From assembly GCA_035293845.1 (NCBI GenBank), contig DATGMB010000190.1, positions 1 to 28,262 on the forward strand: DNA of 28,262 nucleotides. The letters run 5' to 3'. The notes beneath the pieces were generated by a model. It searched no databases. It was given only the letters and a program-made list of their open reading frames with translations, and was not told the DNA's origin. Below are positions 1-9,800 of this stretch, one piece after another. Both the position numbers and the translations under genes were made by a program. Position 1 is the first letter of the stretch, and each line of letters opens with the position of its first letter. This DNA comes from DATGMB01 sp035293845. Lineage in GTDB: Bacteria > Acidobacteriota > Terriglobia > Bryobacterales > Bryobacteraceae.

Positions 1-156
1 CGCCAGGGCGGCGCGGTGCAGATTCTGGCCGGCATCGCGGCGGGCGCGCGGGTGATCGCAGAGGGTGCGCTGGGACTGGAGGAAGGCGCGCGGGTGCGGG
101 TCGAGCACGCCGCGCCCGCCCTCACCCGGGCGGCGCCGGGCGCGGGGAGGCCGTGA
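1..156 (+). CDS. RND efflux periplasmic adaptor (HlyD/MFP family), C-terminal end only
   Basis: The frame is open from the first base of the window to a TGA at 154-156. It encodes about 51 residues, including QILAGIAAGARVIAEGALGL, which resembles the closing beta-domain of membrane-fusion proteins (a V.I..GL..G..VV-type pattern). The gene starts outside the window. Its stop overlaps the GTG start of the RND permease in a GTGA arrangement, so the two are translationally coupled, as expected for an adaptor/pump operon. The adaptor would link the inner-membrane pump to an outer-membrane channel. The substrate cannot be read from this fragment. The family call rests on the short tail plus the downstream pump. 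Confidence 0.6.
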   Translation, partial: RQGGAVQILAGIAAGARVIAEGALGLEEGARVRVEHAAPALTRAAPGAGRP

Positions 157-2504
157 GCCACCCAATTGCTCCGCCGCCCCCAGCCGCGCCGCCGGGCCAC
201 TGGACCGAGCGCCACGGCAAGCCCATCCTGTTCATCATCCTGACGCTGGCCGCGGCAGGCATCTATCTGGCCACGACGATTCCGGTGGCGGTTTTTCCGG
301 AGACGAACTTTCCGCGCATCGTGGTGGGCGTCGATAACGGCGTGATGCCGATCGACCAGATGATGGTGACGATCACGCGGCCGATCGAAGAGGCGCTGAA
401 CACGGTGCCGGGCCTGGAACGCGTAATCTCGGTCACCAGCCGCGGCAGCGCGGAGATCGACCTGTTCTTCACCTGGCGGGTGGATATGGTGCGCACGCTG
501 GCGCTGGCGAATGCGGCGCTCTCGCGGGTCCAGCCGACGCTGCCTTCGACGGCGCGCATCCGCGCCGACCGCCTCACCTTCGCGGCGTTCCCGATCATGG
601 GCTACAGCCTGACCTCCGACACGGTGCCGCAGACGGAGTTGTGGGAGCGCGCGAAATACCTGTGGCGGCCGCGCATCAACCGGCTGCCGGGCGTCGCGTC
701 GGTGGTGCAGCAGGGCGGGATGCAGCCGGATTTCGAGATCACGGCGAACCCCAATCAACTCGTGCAGACCGGCGTAACGGTACAGGACATTCTGGACGCG
801 GTCGGGCACAGCAATCTGGTGGACTCGCCGGGGCTGATCGAGAGGTTGCACCAGCTCTATCTCGCGCTGGTGACCGGGCAGACGGCAAGCACGCAAGAGA
901 TTTCCGGCATCGTGCTGAAGGTGACGCCGCAGGGGACGCCGGTGCGCGTGGGCGACGTAGCGGAGGTGAAGGCGGCCACGATCCCGGGATTCACGATGGT
1001 CACCGCCAATGGGCGGCGCGCCGTGCTGCTGAATATCTTCCGCCAGCCGGACAGCAATACGGTCGCGGTCGCCGACGCGGTGCGGGAAGAGGTGCGGCAG
1101 ATCCGCAGCACGATGCCGCCGGGCGTGAAGATGGAGCCGTTCTACGACCAGTCCGGGCTGGTGCGGGATTCGATGCGGAGCGTGCGGGATGCGGTGGCGA
1201 TCGGGCTGATTCTGGCTTCGCTGATCATGGTGTTGTTTCTGCGGGACTGGGGCGCCTCGCTGGTGGCCGGGCCGGTGATTCCCGCGACGATCGCGGTCAC
1301 GTTCCTGCTGATGCGGGCAGCAGGCGAGAAATTCAACCTGATGACGCTCGGCGGACTGGCCGCGGCCGTGGGGCTGGTGATCGACGACGCGATCGTGGTG
1401 GTGGAGAACATCGTGGCGCACCGCGACGCGGGAGAGCCGGGCGGGGAGGCCGTGCGGCGGGCGCTTGCCGAGGTGCGCAAGCCGCTGATCGGCTCGACCG
1501 TGACGCCCATCGCGGTGCTCGTGCCGCTGCTATCGATCACGGGGCTCACGGGCGTGTTCTTCGGAGCGCTGGCGGTCACGATGGCGCTCGCGCTGTTGAC
1601 GTCGCTCGCGCTGGCGCTCACGTGGATGCCGGCGCTGAGCCACTATTTCCTGCGGCCGCGGAGCCCGCGGACGGCGCCGGAATCGGTTCCGGGCTGGCTG
1701 ATGCGGCATTACGAGATGGCGCTGCGGAAGGTGCTGGAGCATCCGGCGTGGCTCGCGGCGCTGGCGCTGGCGCTGATCGGCGTGGGTTTCTTCTGCTACG
1801 CGCGGCTGGGCACGGACCTGCTCCCCGCGATCGATGAAGGCCAGTTCGTGCTCGACTACATCATGCCGGCCGGCGCATCGCTGGCCGACACCAACCGCGT
1901 GGTCACGCACGTCGAACGGATCCTGCGCGGAGTTCCCGAGGTGGCCAGCACATCGCGGCGGACAGGGCTCCAACTGGGCCTCGCGGCGGTGACGGAAGCC
2001 AACACGGGCGACATCCTGGTGAGGCTGAGTACCAAACGCCGCCGCTCGACCGAGGAGGTAATCGAGGACGTGCGGGCGCAGGTGACCCAGGCGGAGCCGG
2101 TGCTGGACGTGGAGTTCACGCAGGTGCTGCAGGACATGATCGGCGACCTGACGAGCGCGCCGGAGCCGGTGGTCATCAAGCTGTTCTCCGAGAACCGGGC
2201 GATGCTGGATGCCTGGGCACCAAAGGTGGCGGAGCGGATCAAGACGATTCCGGGGATCGTGGACGTGCGGAACGGAATCGAGAATACCGTGAGCGGGCCG
2301 GCCATCGTGTTCGCGGTGGATCCGGTGGTGACGGCCAAGGCCGGCTTCACGCCGCGGGAGGTCGAGGTGGACGCCAGCGCGGTGCTGCAGGGCGAAGAGG
2401 CGCGGCGCCGGCGGTGGCCAACGATCGCGCGTATCCGATCCGGGTGGTTTTTCCGGAATCGGCGCGCGCGGACCTGGACGCGATCCGGAACACGGTGCTG
2501 GTGA
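153..2504 (+). CDS. RND efflux transporter permease, N-terminal part (frameshifted)
   Basis: Inner-membrane proton-driven efflux pump of the AcrB/CusA superfamily. The start is GTG 153, overlapping the adaptor stop by 4 bp. Family signatures are the N-terminal membrane segment followed by FPETNFPRIVV, the first periplasmic porter domain (PxIEEALNTVPG, RGSAEI), and the TM4 motif GLVIDDAIVVVENI with the paired acidic residues D411 and D412 that relay protons. The second half restarts with the expected TM7 region and porter domain. Homology-like sequence stops near residue 750 (about 2400). After that the frame gives an arginine/tryptophan-rich tail unlike the family, while the correct continuation is found one frame back from about 2402 to 3235. 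The whole pump would be about 1,027 residues, normal for RND permeases. The break is either a real one-base deletion or a sequencing error. The substrate is unknown. Confidence 0.85.
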   Translation: MSHPIAPPPPAAPPGHWTERHGKPILFIILTLAAAGIYLATTIPVAVFPETNFPRIVVGVDNGVMPIDQMMVTITRPIEEALNTVPGLERVISVTSRGSAEIDLFFTWRVDMVRTLALANAALSRVQPTLPSTARIRADRLTFAAFPIMGYSLTSDTVPQTELWERAKYLWRPRINRLPGVASVVQQGGMQPDFEITANPNQLVQTGVTVQDILDAVGHSNLVDSPGLIERLHQLYLALVTGQTASTQEISGIVLKVTPQGTPVRVGDVAEVKAATIPGFTMVTANGRRAVLLNIFRQPDSNTVAVADAVREEVRQIRSTMPPGVKMEPFYDQSGLVRDSMRSVRDAVAIGLILASLIMVLFLRDWGASLVAGPVIPATIAVTFLLMRAAGEKFNLMTLGGLAAAVGLVIDDAIVVVENIVAHRDAGEPGGEAVRRALAEVRKPLIGSTVTPIAVLVPLLSITGLTGVFFGALAVTMALALLTSLALALTWMPALSHYFLRPRSPRTAPESVPGWLMRHYEMALRKVLEHPAWLAALALALIGVGFFCYARLGTDLLPAIDEGQFVLDYIMPAGASLADTNRVVTHVERILRGVPEVASTSRRTGLQLGLAAVTEANTGDILVRLSTKRRRSTEEVIEDVRAQVTQAEPVLDVEFTQVLQDMIGDLTSAPEPVVIKLFSENRAMLDAWAPKVAERIKTIPGIVDVRNGIENTVSGPAIVFAVDPVVTAKAGFTPREVEVDASAVLQGEEARRRRWPTIARIRSGWFFRNRRARTWTRSGTRCW

Positions 2505-3235
2505 GCTCGACCGGCAAAACGGCCACGCTCGGCTCGCTGGCCACCATCCGGGAGCTGCCAGGCCAGAACGAAATCCGGGAGGAGAACCTGCAGCGGGCCG
2601 TGCAGGTGACCGCGCGCCTGGAGGGGATCAGCCTCGGGGCGGGGATGGCCCAGGTGCAGAAGATCGTGGCCGGACTGCACATTCCGGCGGACGTACGCGT
2701 GGTGTACGGCGGGCAGTACGAGCAGCAGCAGAGCTCGTTCCGCGATCTGGTTCGGGTGCTCTTGCTGGCGGTCGTGCTGGTCTTCACGGTGCTGCTGGTG
2801 GAGTTCGGAGACTTCGCCGCGCCGGTGGCGGTGCTATGCTCAGCGCTGCTTTCGACCGCCGGGGTGTTCCTGGCGCTGCTCGTGACGGGGCACACGTTCA
2901 ACCTCGCGTCATTCATGGGCCTGATCATGGTGGTGGGGATCGTGGCCAAGAACGGCATTCTGCTGCTCGATGCGGACCGCCGGTTCCGGGCAGCGGGCGC
3001 GCCGCCGGAGCAGAGCATGCTCCAGGCGGGGGAGCGGCGGCTGCGGCCAATCCTGATGACCGCGCTCGCCACGGTGGCGGGAATGCTTCCTTTGGCGCTG
3101 GCGCTCGGGGCCGGGTCGCAGATGCTGCGGCCGCTGGCCGTCGCGGTGATCGGGGGCGTGCTGATGAGCTGCACGCTCTCGCTGGTGATTACGCCGGCGG
3201 TGCATTACCTGATCGGCGGCGGGGAAGCGCGCTGA
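2414..3235 (+). CDS. RND efflux transporter permease, C-terminal part (same gene after frameshift)
   Basis: Continuation of the permease that begins at 153. The frame becomes RND-like from about 2402: AAPAVANDRAYPIRVVFPES, then GSLATIRELPGQNEI, then the C-terminal membrane bundle with LMVVGIVAKNGILLLD-like sequence (ASFMGLIMVVGIVAKNGILL), RPILMTALATVAGMLPLALA and SLVITPAVHYL. These are hallmark TM10-TM12 motifs. The GTG at 2414 is only the first start-like codon in the frame and has no Shine-Dalgarno, so independent translation is unlikely. Codon usage and GC are the same as upstream, so the fragment has not visibly decayed. That favours a very recent mutation or a sequence error over an old pseudogene. 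Confidence 0.85.
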   Translation: MANDRAYPIRVVFPESARADLDAIRNTVLVSSTGKTATLGSLATIRELPGQNEIREENLQRAVQVTARLEGISLGAGMAQVQKIVAGLHIPADVRVVYGGQYEQQQSSFRDLVRVLLLAVVLVFTVLLVEFGDFAAPVAVLCSALLSTAGVFLALLVTGHTFNLASFMGLIMVVGIVAKNGILLLDADRRFRAAGAPPEQSMLQAGERRLRPILMTALATVAGMLPLALALGAGSQMLRPLAVAVIGGVLMSCTLSLVITPAVHYLIGGGEAR

Positions 3236-3246
3236 GTCCCCTTCCG

Positions 3247-3271
3247 CTCAGAGGCGCAGAGGACACAGAGG
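3247..3271. repeat. Short tandem NNCAGAGG repeat
   Basis: Three imperfect copies of an 8-9 nt unit lie in a row: CTCAGAGG, CGCAGAGGA and CACAGAGG. They fall between the RND stop and the DUF507 gene. Intergenic runs of the CGCAGAGG type recur in several bacterial genomes, from memory, including Acidobacteria. No function is assigned. Confidence 0.4.
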
Positions 3272-3322
3272 TTACGCGGAGTTCCATGCTAAACTAACGC
3301 TTTCACGCTGCAAATCTAAAGC

Positions 3323-3913
3323 ATGTTGCTTGCCAGAGAATTCGTACTCTACATTTCCCGTGAACTCGTCAAGCGGCTGACACCCGGCGTCATCGAGACG
3401 CCGGCGCCGGAAAAGGTTTCGGAGCGGATCTCCGAGATCATCCTGACGGAACTGGAGGTCGAGGACCGGCTGAACGACGAGGTCCGGGACCTGCTGAGCC
3501 AGTACAGCGAGTACATGCGCCGCGAGGGCGTGAGCTACCAGGAGATGTTCCGCCGGATCAAAAACACGCTGATCTCGCAGCGGAAGGTGATCCGGGCTTC
3601 GGGGCGGGACACCGGCGACGCGATGAAGCTCTCGCGCGACAAGGTGACGGACATTTCGCACAAGCTGGTGGATGCGCTGCGGAAGAGCCGCGACCTGCGG
3701 CTGAAGAATAAGGATACCAACGCGGTGCGCCTCGAAATCGTGCGCGTGATGACCGATCTGCTGACGGCCGAGGAGAAGGTGGACCGGGCGGCGCGGCAGA
3801 AGATCCGCTCGCAGAAGCGCGAGATTCCGGAAGGCACCGAGGAGTGGGATCTGCTCCACCGGCGGTATTATTCCGAAGAGCTGAAGAAGCTGGGAATCGA
3901 TTTAGGGAAGTGA
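3323..3913 (+). CDS. DUF507 family protein
   Basis: A 196-residue, highly charged and probably all-helical cytoplasmic protein with no signal peptide or membrane segment. It shows the DUF507 pattern of two related halves. The first half starts LLAREFVLYISRELVKRL and the second, near residue 105, MKLSRDKVTDISHKLVDALR. Each half is followed by a helix rich in E/R and the dipeptide RR (YMRREGVSYQEMFRRIKNTL; WDLLHRRYYSEELKKLG). The length suits the family. The function of DUF507 proteins is not known to me. No good Shine-Dalgarno precedes the ATG. A TAAACT hexamer at 3291-3296 could be a -10 box. The gene is monocistronic and ends 22 bp before a strong hairpin. Confidence 0.85.
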   Translation: MLLAREFVLYISRELVKRLTPGVIETPAPEKVSERISEIILTELEVEDRLNDEVRDLLSQYSEYMRREGVSYQEMFRRIKNTLISQRKVIRASGRDTGDAMKLSRDKVTDISHKLVDALRKSRDLRLKNKDTNAVRLEIVRVMTDLLTAEEKVDRAARQKIRSQKREIPEGTEEWDLLHRRYYSEELKKLGIDLGK

Positions 3914-3934
3914 CCGGCAGGTCCGGCAGAAAGC

Positions 3935-3965
3935 GCGTGGAGCAACCTGGAGAGTTGCTCCACGC
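3935..3965. terminator. Bidirectional hairpin between convergent genes
   Basis: Perfect 12-bp inverted repeat: GCGTGGAGCAAC (3935-3946), a 7-nt loop (3947-3953), then GTTGCTCCACGC (3954-3965). It sits between the DUF507 stop (3913) and the beta-helix gene stop (3972), where a two-way terminator is expected. There is no U-tract on either strand. Confidence 0.7.
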
Positions 3966-3971
3966 ATCGGA

Positions 3972-5165
3972 CTACTGGTAATAAACTGCGTCATCCACCA
4001 GCGTGTTCCCCGTCAACTGAGCACTCGCGCTGCTGTATAGCAAAATGCCGCGAGCAAAAGACTCCGCCAGGTAGTTGTTTTGAATGATGCCGCCGCTGCC
4101 GACGTTGAAGAATGCAACCGCATCGTCTCCCGTGCCGATAAATTGATTGTTCTGGATCAGTGCCGTGGTCACGGGCGGGTCGCTCGGCTGGCCGATTTGC
4201 GGGCCGCCGTCCGGCGTGGCCAGACACGGCGCCTGCCCGCTAATTGCAGCGTCCCGCTGGATAAAGCTGTTCTGCACGGTGATGTTGTCATACCCGTTTC
4301 GAAACACGCCTCTGGACTCACGGGTCCACAGGATGTCGTCGAAAACGAAGTCGTTCCCGTTTTGAAACATATAGGAGAACGAGCCATGCTTCGATTTGAT
4401 GGCCAGGTAATCGCCCGGCGAATAGGGGTTCTGGCTGGAGCTGAGATTCAATTGCCACTGCTGTCCTGAAATCTGCTGCGCCGTGACCCACGCAATTTGG
4501 GAATTGTCGGCGGGCGGCCACACCGTATTGTCGATGATCGTCGGGCTGAGGGGATTCGAGTTGTCGTACTTCCGCAGGAACCGTCCACCGCTCATGTTCG
4601 GATCGTAGATGTCCGCCGGCGTGGGAAACCCGGCAGGAATTTCGACCACGACAAACGAAGAACCGACGCTGACCACTGCGCCCTGGGTCACCGTCATGTT
4701 GACCGTTGTCAACTGCATGCCCTGAATGGTGATGTGCGATGCGGGGTTGCCGTACAGGCACGCGGTCGGGTAACTCTGCCCGACGATATAGTGGTCGAAG
4801 ATCAGCGCCGTTGAGCTGTGGCCCGAGCCTTCGAAAACAAGCCTTCCGCCGCCGGAAGGATTGATGTTGTTGAACACGAGCAGGCCGTTGGTCAGCCCCT
4901 GTTCGTTGTGAATGGTGTAGTTCCCGGGATCGAGCTTCAGGACCAGGGTGTACGACCCGTGCCTGGACAGATAGCTCTTGGCGTCGGTGAGCGCCTGGTT
5001 GATTCGCGTCTGATTGTCGATTGCCGTTTCGGACACTCCGTAGTTCGTGTTCAGGTCCCAGGTGACCGTAGTTGCGCGGAGAGTGAGCGCTCCGCCCATC
5101 GCTATGATGAACAGAATCGCAGATGAGCGGGAAACGCCCGCATAGGCGTGTGCCTGCGTCAGCAT
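3972..5165 (-). CDS. Secreted right-handed beta-helix (pectate-lyase-like) protein
   Basis: A 397-residue exported protein. The start is ATG 5165, set by a strong Shine-Dalgarno AGGAGGAG (complement of 5175-5182). Residues about 14-31 form a hydrophobic signal core (SAILFIIAMGGALTLRAT). The mature part has beta-helix coil features: NNITVQNSFI-like turns (YDNITVQNSFIQRD), TTALIQNNQFIGTGDDAVAF, GGIIQNNYLAESFARGILLY and AQLTGNTLVDDAV, the usual Asn-rich ladder of polysaccharide lyases and glycosidases. It lies downstream of the TonB receptor and sulfatase on the same strand, 160 bp after the sulfatase. A glycan-active role is therefore likely, but no lyase catalytic set was identified. The sequence ends inside a coil, so the C-terminus may be truncated or may simply lack a cap. 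Confidence 0.7.
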   Translation of the reverse strand: MLTQAHAYAGVSRSSAILFIIAMGGALTLRATTVTWDLNTNYGVSETAIDNQTRINQALTDAKSYLSRHGSYTLVLKLDPGNYTIHNEQGLTNGLLVFNNINPSGGGRLVFEGSGHSSTALIFDHYIVGQSYPTACLYGNPASHITIQGMQLTTVNMTVTQGAVVSVGSSFVVVEIPAGFPTPADIYDPNMSGGRFLRKYDNSNPLSPTIIDNTVWPPADNSQIAWVTAQQISGQQWQLNLSSSQNPYSPGDYLAIKSKHGSFSYMFQNGNDFVFDDILWTRESRGVFRNGYDNITVQNSFIQRDAAISGQAPCLATPDGGPQIGQPSDPPVTTALIQNNQFIGTGDDAVAFFNVGSGGIIQNNYLAESFARGILLYSSASAQLTGNTLVDDAVYYQ

Positions 5166-5274
5166 GATGTTTTGCTCCTCCTAATTTGCGGTTCAGGGCT
5201 GCGCCTGTGGGTTCGCGAGGCGACGGCCCCAGTCTCGTTAGCAGGTTAAAGGTCGCCGCCGCGCAGCCGGAAGG

Positions 5275-5308
5275 ATTTCACGGGAAATTACAGGGCGATT
5301 TACCGTGA
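5275..5308. promoter_or_regulatory. Inverted repeats upstream of the beta-helix gene
   Basis: ATTTC (5275-5279)-ACGG-GAAAT (5284-5288) is a perfect dyad. TCACGG (5278-5283) also pairs with CCGTGA (5303-5308). The core resembles the TTCACCGTGAA dyad upstream of the TonB receptor at 10222-10232. This is a candidate operator in the 160-bp gap before the beta-helix gene. No protein is assigned. Confidence 0.3.
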
Positions 5309-5325
5309 CACGGGGCGCGCGGGTG

Positions 5326-6843
5326 CTACTTCTTCTCCGTTCCAGGGCCGCCCTTCTGGAAGAAATCGCGCGTCTCGGCTCCTCCCACGTACGGATACTG
5401 GTCGAACACGTCACCCAGGCCCATCGCCCGCGGGTCCCGCCAAGCCTTGAGCTGTTCATCCAATTCGGCGGCCAGGTTCGCCCGAACCGCCGCCAGCGCG
5501 GGGTCGGCCGCGCGGTTGCGGAGCTCAGCAGGGTCGCTCCGCAGGTCGTATAATTCCTCCGCCGGCCGCTTCCCAAAGCCGAGCTCAAACAAGTTCCCCA
5601 CCGCGGGGTCGCCGCGGTGCTGCATCATGTAGCTCTTGGTGGGGCCAGGATCGATGTCGCTGAATGGGTTCTCGCCGTTCTCCGACCCCGCTGGATATCG
5701 TTCCGGCCGGTAATTGCGAATGTACACATAATCTGCCGTGCGGATCGAACGCATCGGGTAGCCGCCCGGACCGGAGGGCTGCGCCTGGGTATGACGCTCG
5801 CGCCCGGTGAACACGCGGTTCCGGCGCGGATCGAGCAGCCCGGATTCTCCCGATTGGAGCAGATCGAGAAAGCTCCGGGCTGTCATCGCGGCCGTTGGGC
5901 GTAGACCGGCTGCTTCGAGGAATGTCGGCGCCAGGTCGGCAAGGCTGATGAAGTCGTCCACGGTCCGCCCGCCCTTCGCGCCCGCACCCCATCGGACCGC
6001 TAGCGGCACATGCGTTCCGTCGTTGTACAGATTGGCTTTGGCCCGCGGGAAAGGCAAGCCGTTATCGCCGGTCACCGCGATCAAGGTGTTCTCGATCTCT
6101 CCCGCCTTTTCGAGGGCCTCGATCATCCGCCCCAGATGCAGGTCGAACCAATCGATCTCTCGGGCGTAATCGAGCAGATCCGAACGTACGGCTTCAGCGT
6201 CCGGCAGCGCCCCCGGCAGCCGCACATCGGATAACTTTTTCCCGCTTTGCAACCCCGAGCCCGCCTGGTACGGCCGGTGTGGCTCGAAACCGCCATACCA
6301 GAAACAGAACGGCTGGCCGGCGCGGCGTTGCCGGAGAAAATCGATGAAATTGGCGTAGTAATCGTTATTGTGAATCCCTGTCGTGGGCGGTTTCAGGGTA
6401 CGCGCATTGAACTCCGGCCCCGCCGGATTGCGTTTGCGTCCACCGAGCTTGTAGTTCCCCGGCCCCCAACCCTTGCCTGTGAAGCCGACGGCATACCCCG
6501 CGCGCTCCAGCAGGTCCGGGTAGACCTCGAACTTCGCCGGCAGCGTGCTCCATAGATTCGCACCCGCCTCCAGCCGCGCAAACCATTGGCCCGTGAGGAT
6601 GGACCCGCGCGACGCCGTGCAGGTAGGCGCGACGGCGTGCGCATGGCGGAACAGCACGCCCTCGCGCGCCACGCGGTCGAAGGCCGGCGTCTGCACCGTC
6701 CGGTCTCCCGCCGCGCCCGCGAACGGCCACGACCAGTCATCGGCGATTGCAAACAGAATATTCGGACGCGTCGCCGCACGGCCAGGTAATGCCGCCGCGC
6801 ACCCAGCCGCCCCGGACAGAAATTGCCTGCGTGTGATTCGCAT
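5326..6843 (-). CDS. Exported type I sulfatase (N-sulfoglucosamine sulfohydrolase-like)
   Basis: A 505-residue sulfatase of the alkaline-phosphatase superfamily. The start is ATG 6843 (MRITRRQFLSG), because GGGAGGAGAGAG lies just upstream; an in-frame ATG at 6873 would place this Shine-Dalgarno inside the gene and overlap the receptor. The N-terminus carries a twin-arginine-type signal (RRQFLSGAAGCAAALPGRA). The active-site signature is CTASR (C75, R79), the Cys-type motif whose cysteine becomes formylglycine, with Ala in place of the commoner Pro. Metal ligands are visible at D35/D36 (ADDW) and D260/N261 (TGDNG), with K269 nearby in FPRAKANLY. The PRAKANLYNDGTHVPLAVRW stretch resembles heparan N-sulfatases, so a sulfated sugar is the likely substrate. 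It starts 20 bp after the TonB receptor stop and is clearly in its operon. No maturase is in the window. Confidence 0.88.
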   Translation of the reverse strand: MRITRRQFLSGAAGCAAALPGRAATRPNILFAIADDWSWPFAGAAGDRTVQTPAFDRVAREGVLFRHAHAVAPTCTASRGSILTGQWFARLEAGANLWSTLPAKFEVYPDLLERAGYAVGFTGKGWGPGNYKLGGRKRNPAGPEFNARTLKPPTTGIHNNDYYANFIDFLRQRRAGQPFCFWYGGFEPHRPYQAGSGLQSGKKLSDVRLPGALPDAEAVRSDLLDYAREIDWFDLHLGRMIEALEKAGEIENTLIAVTGDNGLPFPRAKANLYNDGTHVPLAVRWGAGAKGGRTVDDFISLADLAPTFLEAAGLRPTAAMTARSFLDLLQSGESGLLDPRRNRVFTGRERHTQAQPSGPGGYPMRSIRTADYVYIRNYRPERYPAGSENGENPFSDIDPGPTKSYMMQHRGDPAVGNLFELGFGKRPAEELYDLRSDPAELRNRAADPALAAVRANLAAELDEQLKAWRDPRAMGLGDVFDQYPYVGGAETRDFFQKGGPGTEKK

Positions 6844-6862
6844 CACGGCTCTCTCCTCCCGA

Positions 6863-9800
6863 TTAAAACGCAAGCCTCATACCCGCCTGGATCACCCGCG
6901 CCGGCGCGGAGCCGCTGATCGTGCCGAAACCGGACCCGCCGAACACGCCGCCCGGAGCCGAAAAGTTGGTGTGATTCAGCGCGTTGAAGGACTCGCCGCG
7001 CGCTTCCAAATGGACGTGCTCGGCGATCGCGAAATCGCGGATGATCGAAAAGTCCATGGTAAACAGCCCGGGCGCGCGGACGATGTTCCGTCCAGAGTCG
7101 CCGAAGGTAAAGTTCGCGGGCTGCGCGAACGCTCCGGTATCGAACCACCGGAGCAGCGTGCGTTGATCGGCAGGTAGATTCGGATTGCGCGACACGTCAG
7201 GGCGTTGCGCGCCGGCGGAAAACGAATTGGTGTTATTAGTCTGCGTTGTAACCGACATCGGCGGCCCGCTCTGGATGATGGTTACGTTACCAACCGTCCA
7301 TCCGCCGGCAATGCGCGCCAGAGCGCCCTTTGTCAGGAAGGCCCGGCCGCGCCCGAACGGCAGCTCATACACCACACCGGCGGAAACGCGATGCCGCACG
7401 TCATTCGCAGAGGGTCCGTAGTCGGCACGCCGGTTATAGAAGTTGGAATAAGGGCCGGCATCGCTTCCGATGGTCGTACCCGGATCATTGGTGTTCTCCA
7501 GAAATTTGGAGAACGTGTAGCTGGCGTTGAAATTGAGGCCATGGGAGAATCGCCTCTCCGCGCGCAGGAGCCCCGCATAATAATTGGATACCCCAAGCGA
7601 CGGCCCCTGGATCGACACATTCGAGAACTGCGGGAAGGGCCGGTCGCGCTGTGATTGGTGCGCCGGCCCCAGAATCGCCGGCGAAATCTGATCCATCGGT
7701 AAATTCGCGCTCGGCAGCCGCCGCGCCAGATTGCCGATGGCGCTGGCCTCGATCACCATCGCCCCGCCGACCTGCCGCTGGACCCCCAGGTTGAATTCCT
7801 CCGAGTAGCCCGTCTTCCGGTTGGTTTCGAAAAACGTGACGGCCGTGTTCGGATTCTGCCCCACCGGAACCGCACCGAACGCATCGTTCAGCCCCGGCTG
7901 AGTGGCGGAAACATTGGGCACGCCATTGCGCAGGTAAAAGGGCGCGGTGATGCCGTTGTCGGGGCTGTTCAACTGAATGGATTGGCTGAAACCCAGCGCC
8001 ACCGCGTTGGGTACGCCCGCGTCGAACGGGTGCGCGTAAAAGATGCCGAAACCGCCGCGGACCACCGTTCCCTCGCCGCCTGCCTTCCAGGCAAAGCCGA
8101 TGCGCGGGCCGAAGTTCTTCCAGTTGCCGTTGTAAGGCTGGGTGCGAAATCCGTTCACGCCCATGAACTTGACCACGCCCGGAGTGCCGCTGACGGGGTT
8201 GATCGCAGTCTGGTCGAAGCCGTTCATACGGCCGTTGGCATCGGTGATCGGTGTGTCGGTCTCCCAGCGCAGCCCCAGGTTCAGCGTGAGAACGCGGCTC
8301 ACGGTCCAGTCATCCTGAACGAATCCGGCCAGATAGTAGCTGTGTCGATCCAATGGTTCCGTCTGTACCGAGCTATACGCGCTGGGAAAGCCGACGAGTA
8401 GCGAAGCCAAGCCGCTTCCGGTCGCCGGGCTGCCCGGCAGCCCCGTGGGCTGCGTGTTGAAACCGAAGGAGCCCGACCCGGTCTGCAGGTTGACCTCGTA
8501 GTTTCGCGAGCGCCGCACCTCGAAGCCGGCCTTGAGCGAGTGCTGGCCGCGCAGGCTCGACAGATTCTCCACGGCCTGTTGCTGCTCGATCGGGTACTGC
8601 CGGCGCTCCTGGTTCGTGCTCCCCAGCGGGGAGAAGCCGCTCACCTGAAAATTGGGGAAAGCGTTCCCGGAGACGCCGTTCAGACCGAGTTTGGCTGCGT
8701 AATCGCCGCCGACACCCGCAGTCAGCGCATGAGCCACGCGGCTCGATATATTGATGCGAAAGTCGTTAACCGCCGATGGTGTAATGGTGTGCACCCAATC
8801 GCCGAGACCGCTCTTCTGGTGGGCGATATTCAGCACGGTTGGATCCGGCCCAGGGTCCGGAAACGCGCTGATCACGTTGGTGTTGTCACGGTTGTACATG
8901 AAGCGGCCGGTGATCCGGTCTTTGCCGAAGATCTGGTCGCCCTTGATCGACCAGAAATCGTGAAGCAGTGTGTTCACCCCGTTGGCGCGGAAATTATTGG
9001 CGCCCGTGGGGTTGTCCGGCGGCCGGTTCGGCAGCGGATAGTAGGCCAGGACCTTGAGCGCGACCGGGTCCAGGCTGATAGCCGGAATCCGGTTCTCTGG
9101 GAATGGCTGGCGGACGTACGTCGAACCGGAGAGGGTGGTTGTCGAGGGATCGTAGATCGGGATCAGGGCGCCGGCCGAGTTGGTCGTCGCGGAGAAATCT
9201 CCGGTCCTCTGCGCGGGCGTCGGCACCGTCATGGTCGCTGTGTACCCGGTGCGCCGCCTTCCGCCTTCGTAATCGAAGAAGAAGAACGTGCGATTCTTGC
9301 GGACCGGTCCGCCCAGCGTTCCCCCGAACAGGTTATAGCGCAATTCGGGCTTCACCTTGGATCCGTTCTGAACCGGAGCAAAGAAACCCGGCGCATCCAT
9401 CGCATCATTGCGGAGATATTCGAGCGCGCTGCCGTGGAGTTGGTTGGTGCCGCTCTTGGTCGTCTCGACGATGACTCCGCCGTTCGACCCTCCGAACTCG
9501 GCCGAGTAGTTGTTGCTGAGTACTTTGATCTCTTCAACCAGTTCCGTCGGAGGATCCGTATCGATCTGGCCGATCCCCAGCCGCATATTTTGCCCGCTCG
9601 CGCCGTCGATCCAGAACATCTGGCTCTGCGCCCGTCCGCCGGCAAGCGAAAAATTCGGCTTCTGCCCGCTGTCATAGCCCGCAAAGACCGCCGCGCCACT
9701 CAACTGGATCACGTTCATGGTGCGGCGGTCCCCCAGGGGAATATTGGCGATGCTCCTCGATTCGATCAACTGGTCCAGGCCGGATGTAGCGCTTTCGACC

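Noticed and set aside
641..1837. Long plus-strand open frame (398 codons) inside the RND gene
   Set aside because: Ala/Gly/Arg-rich composition typical of a shadow frame in GC-rich DNA; the RND frame explains the region.
2385..2420. Programmed ribosomal frameshift in the RND gene
   Set aside because: No slippery heptanucleotide, Shine-Dalgarno-like stimulator or pseudoknot was evident, and RND pumps are not known for recoding.
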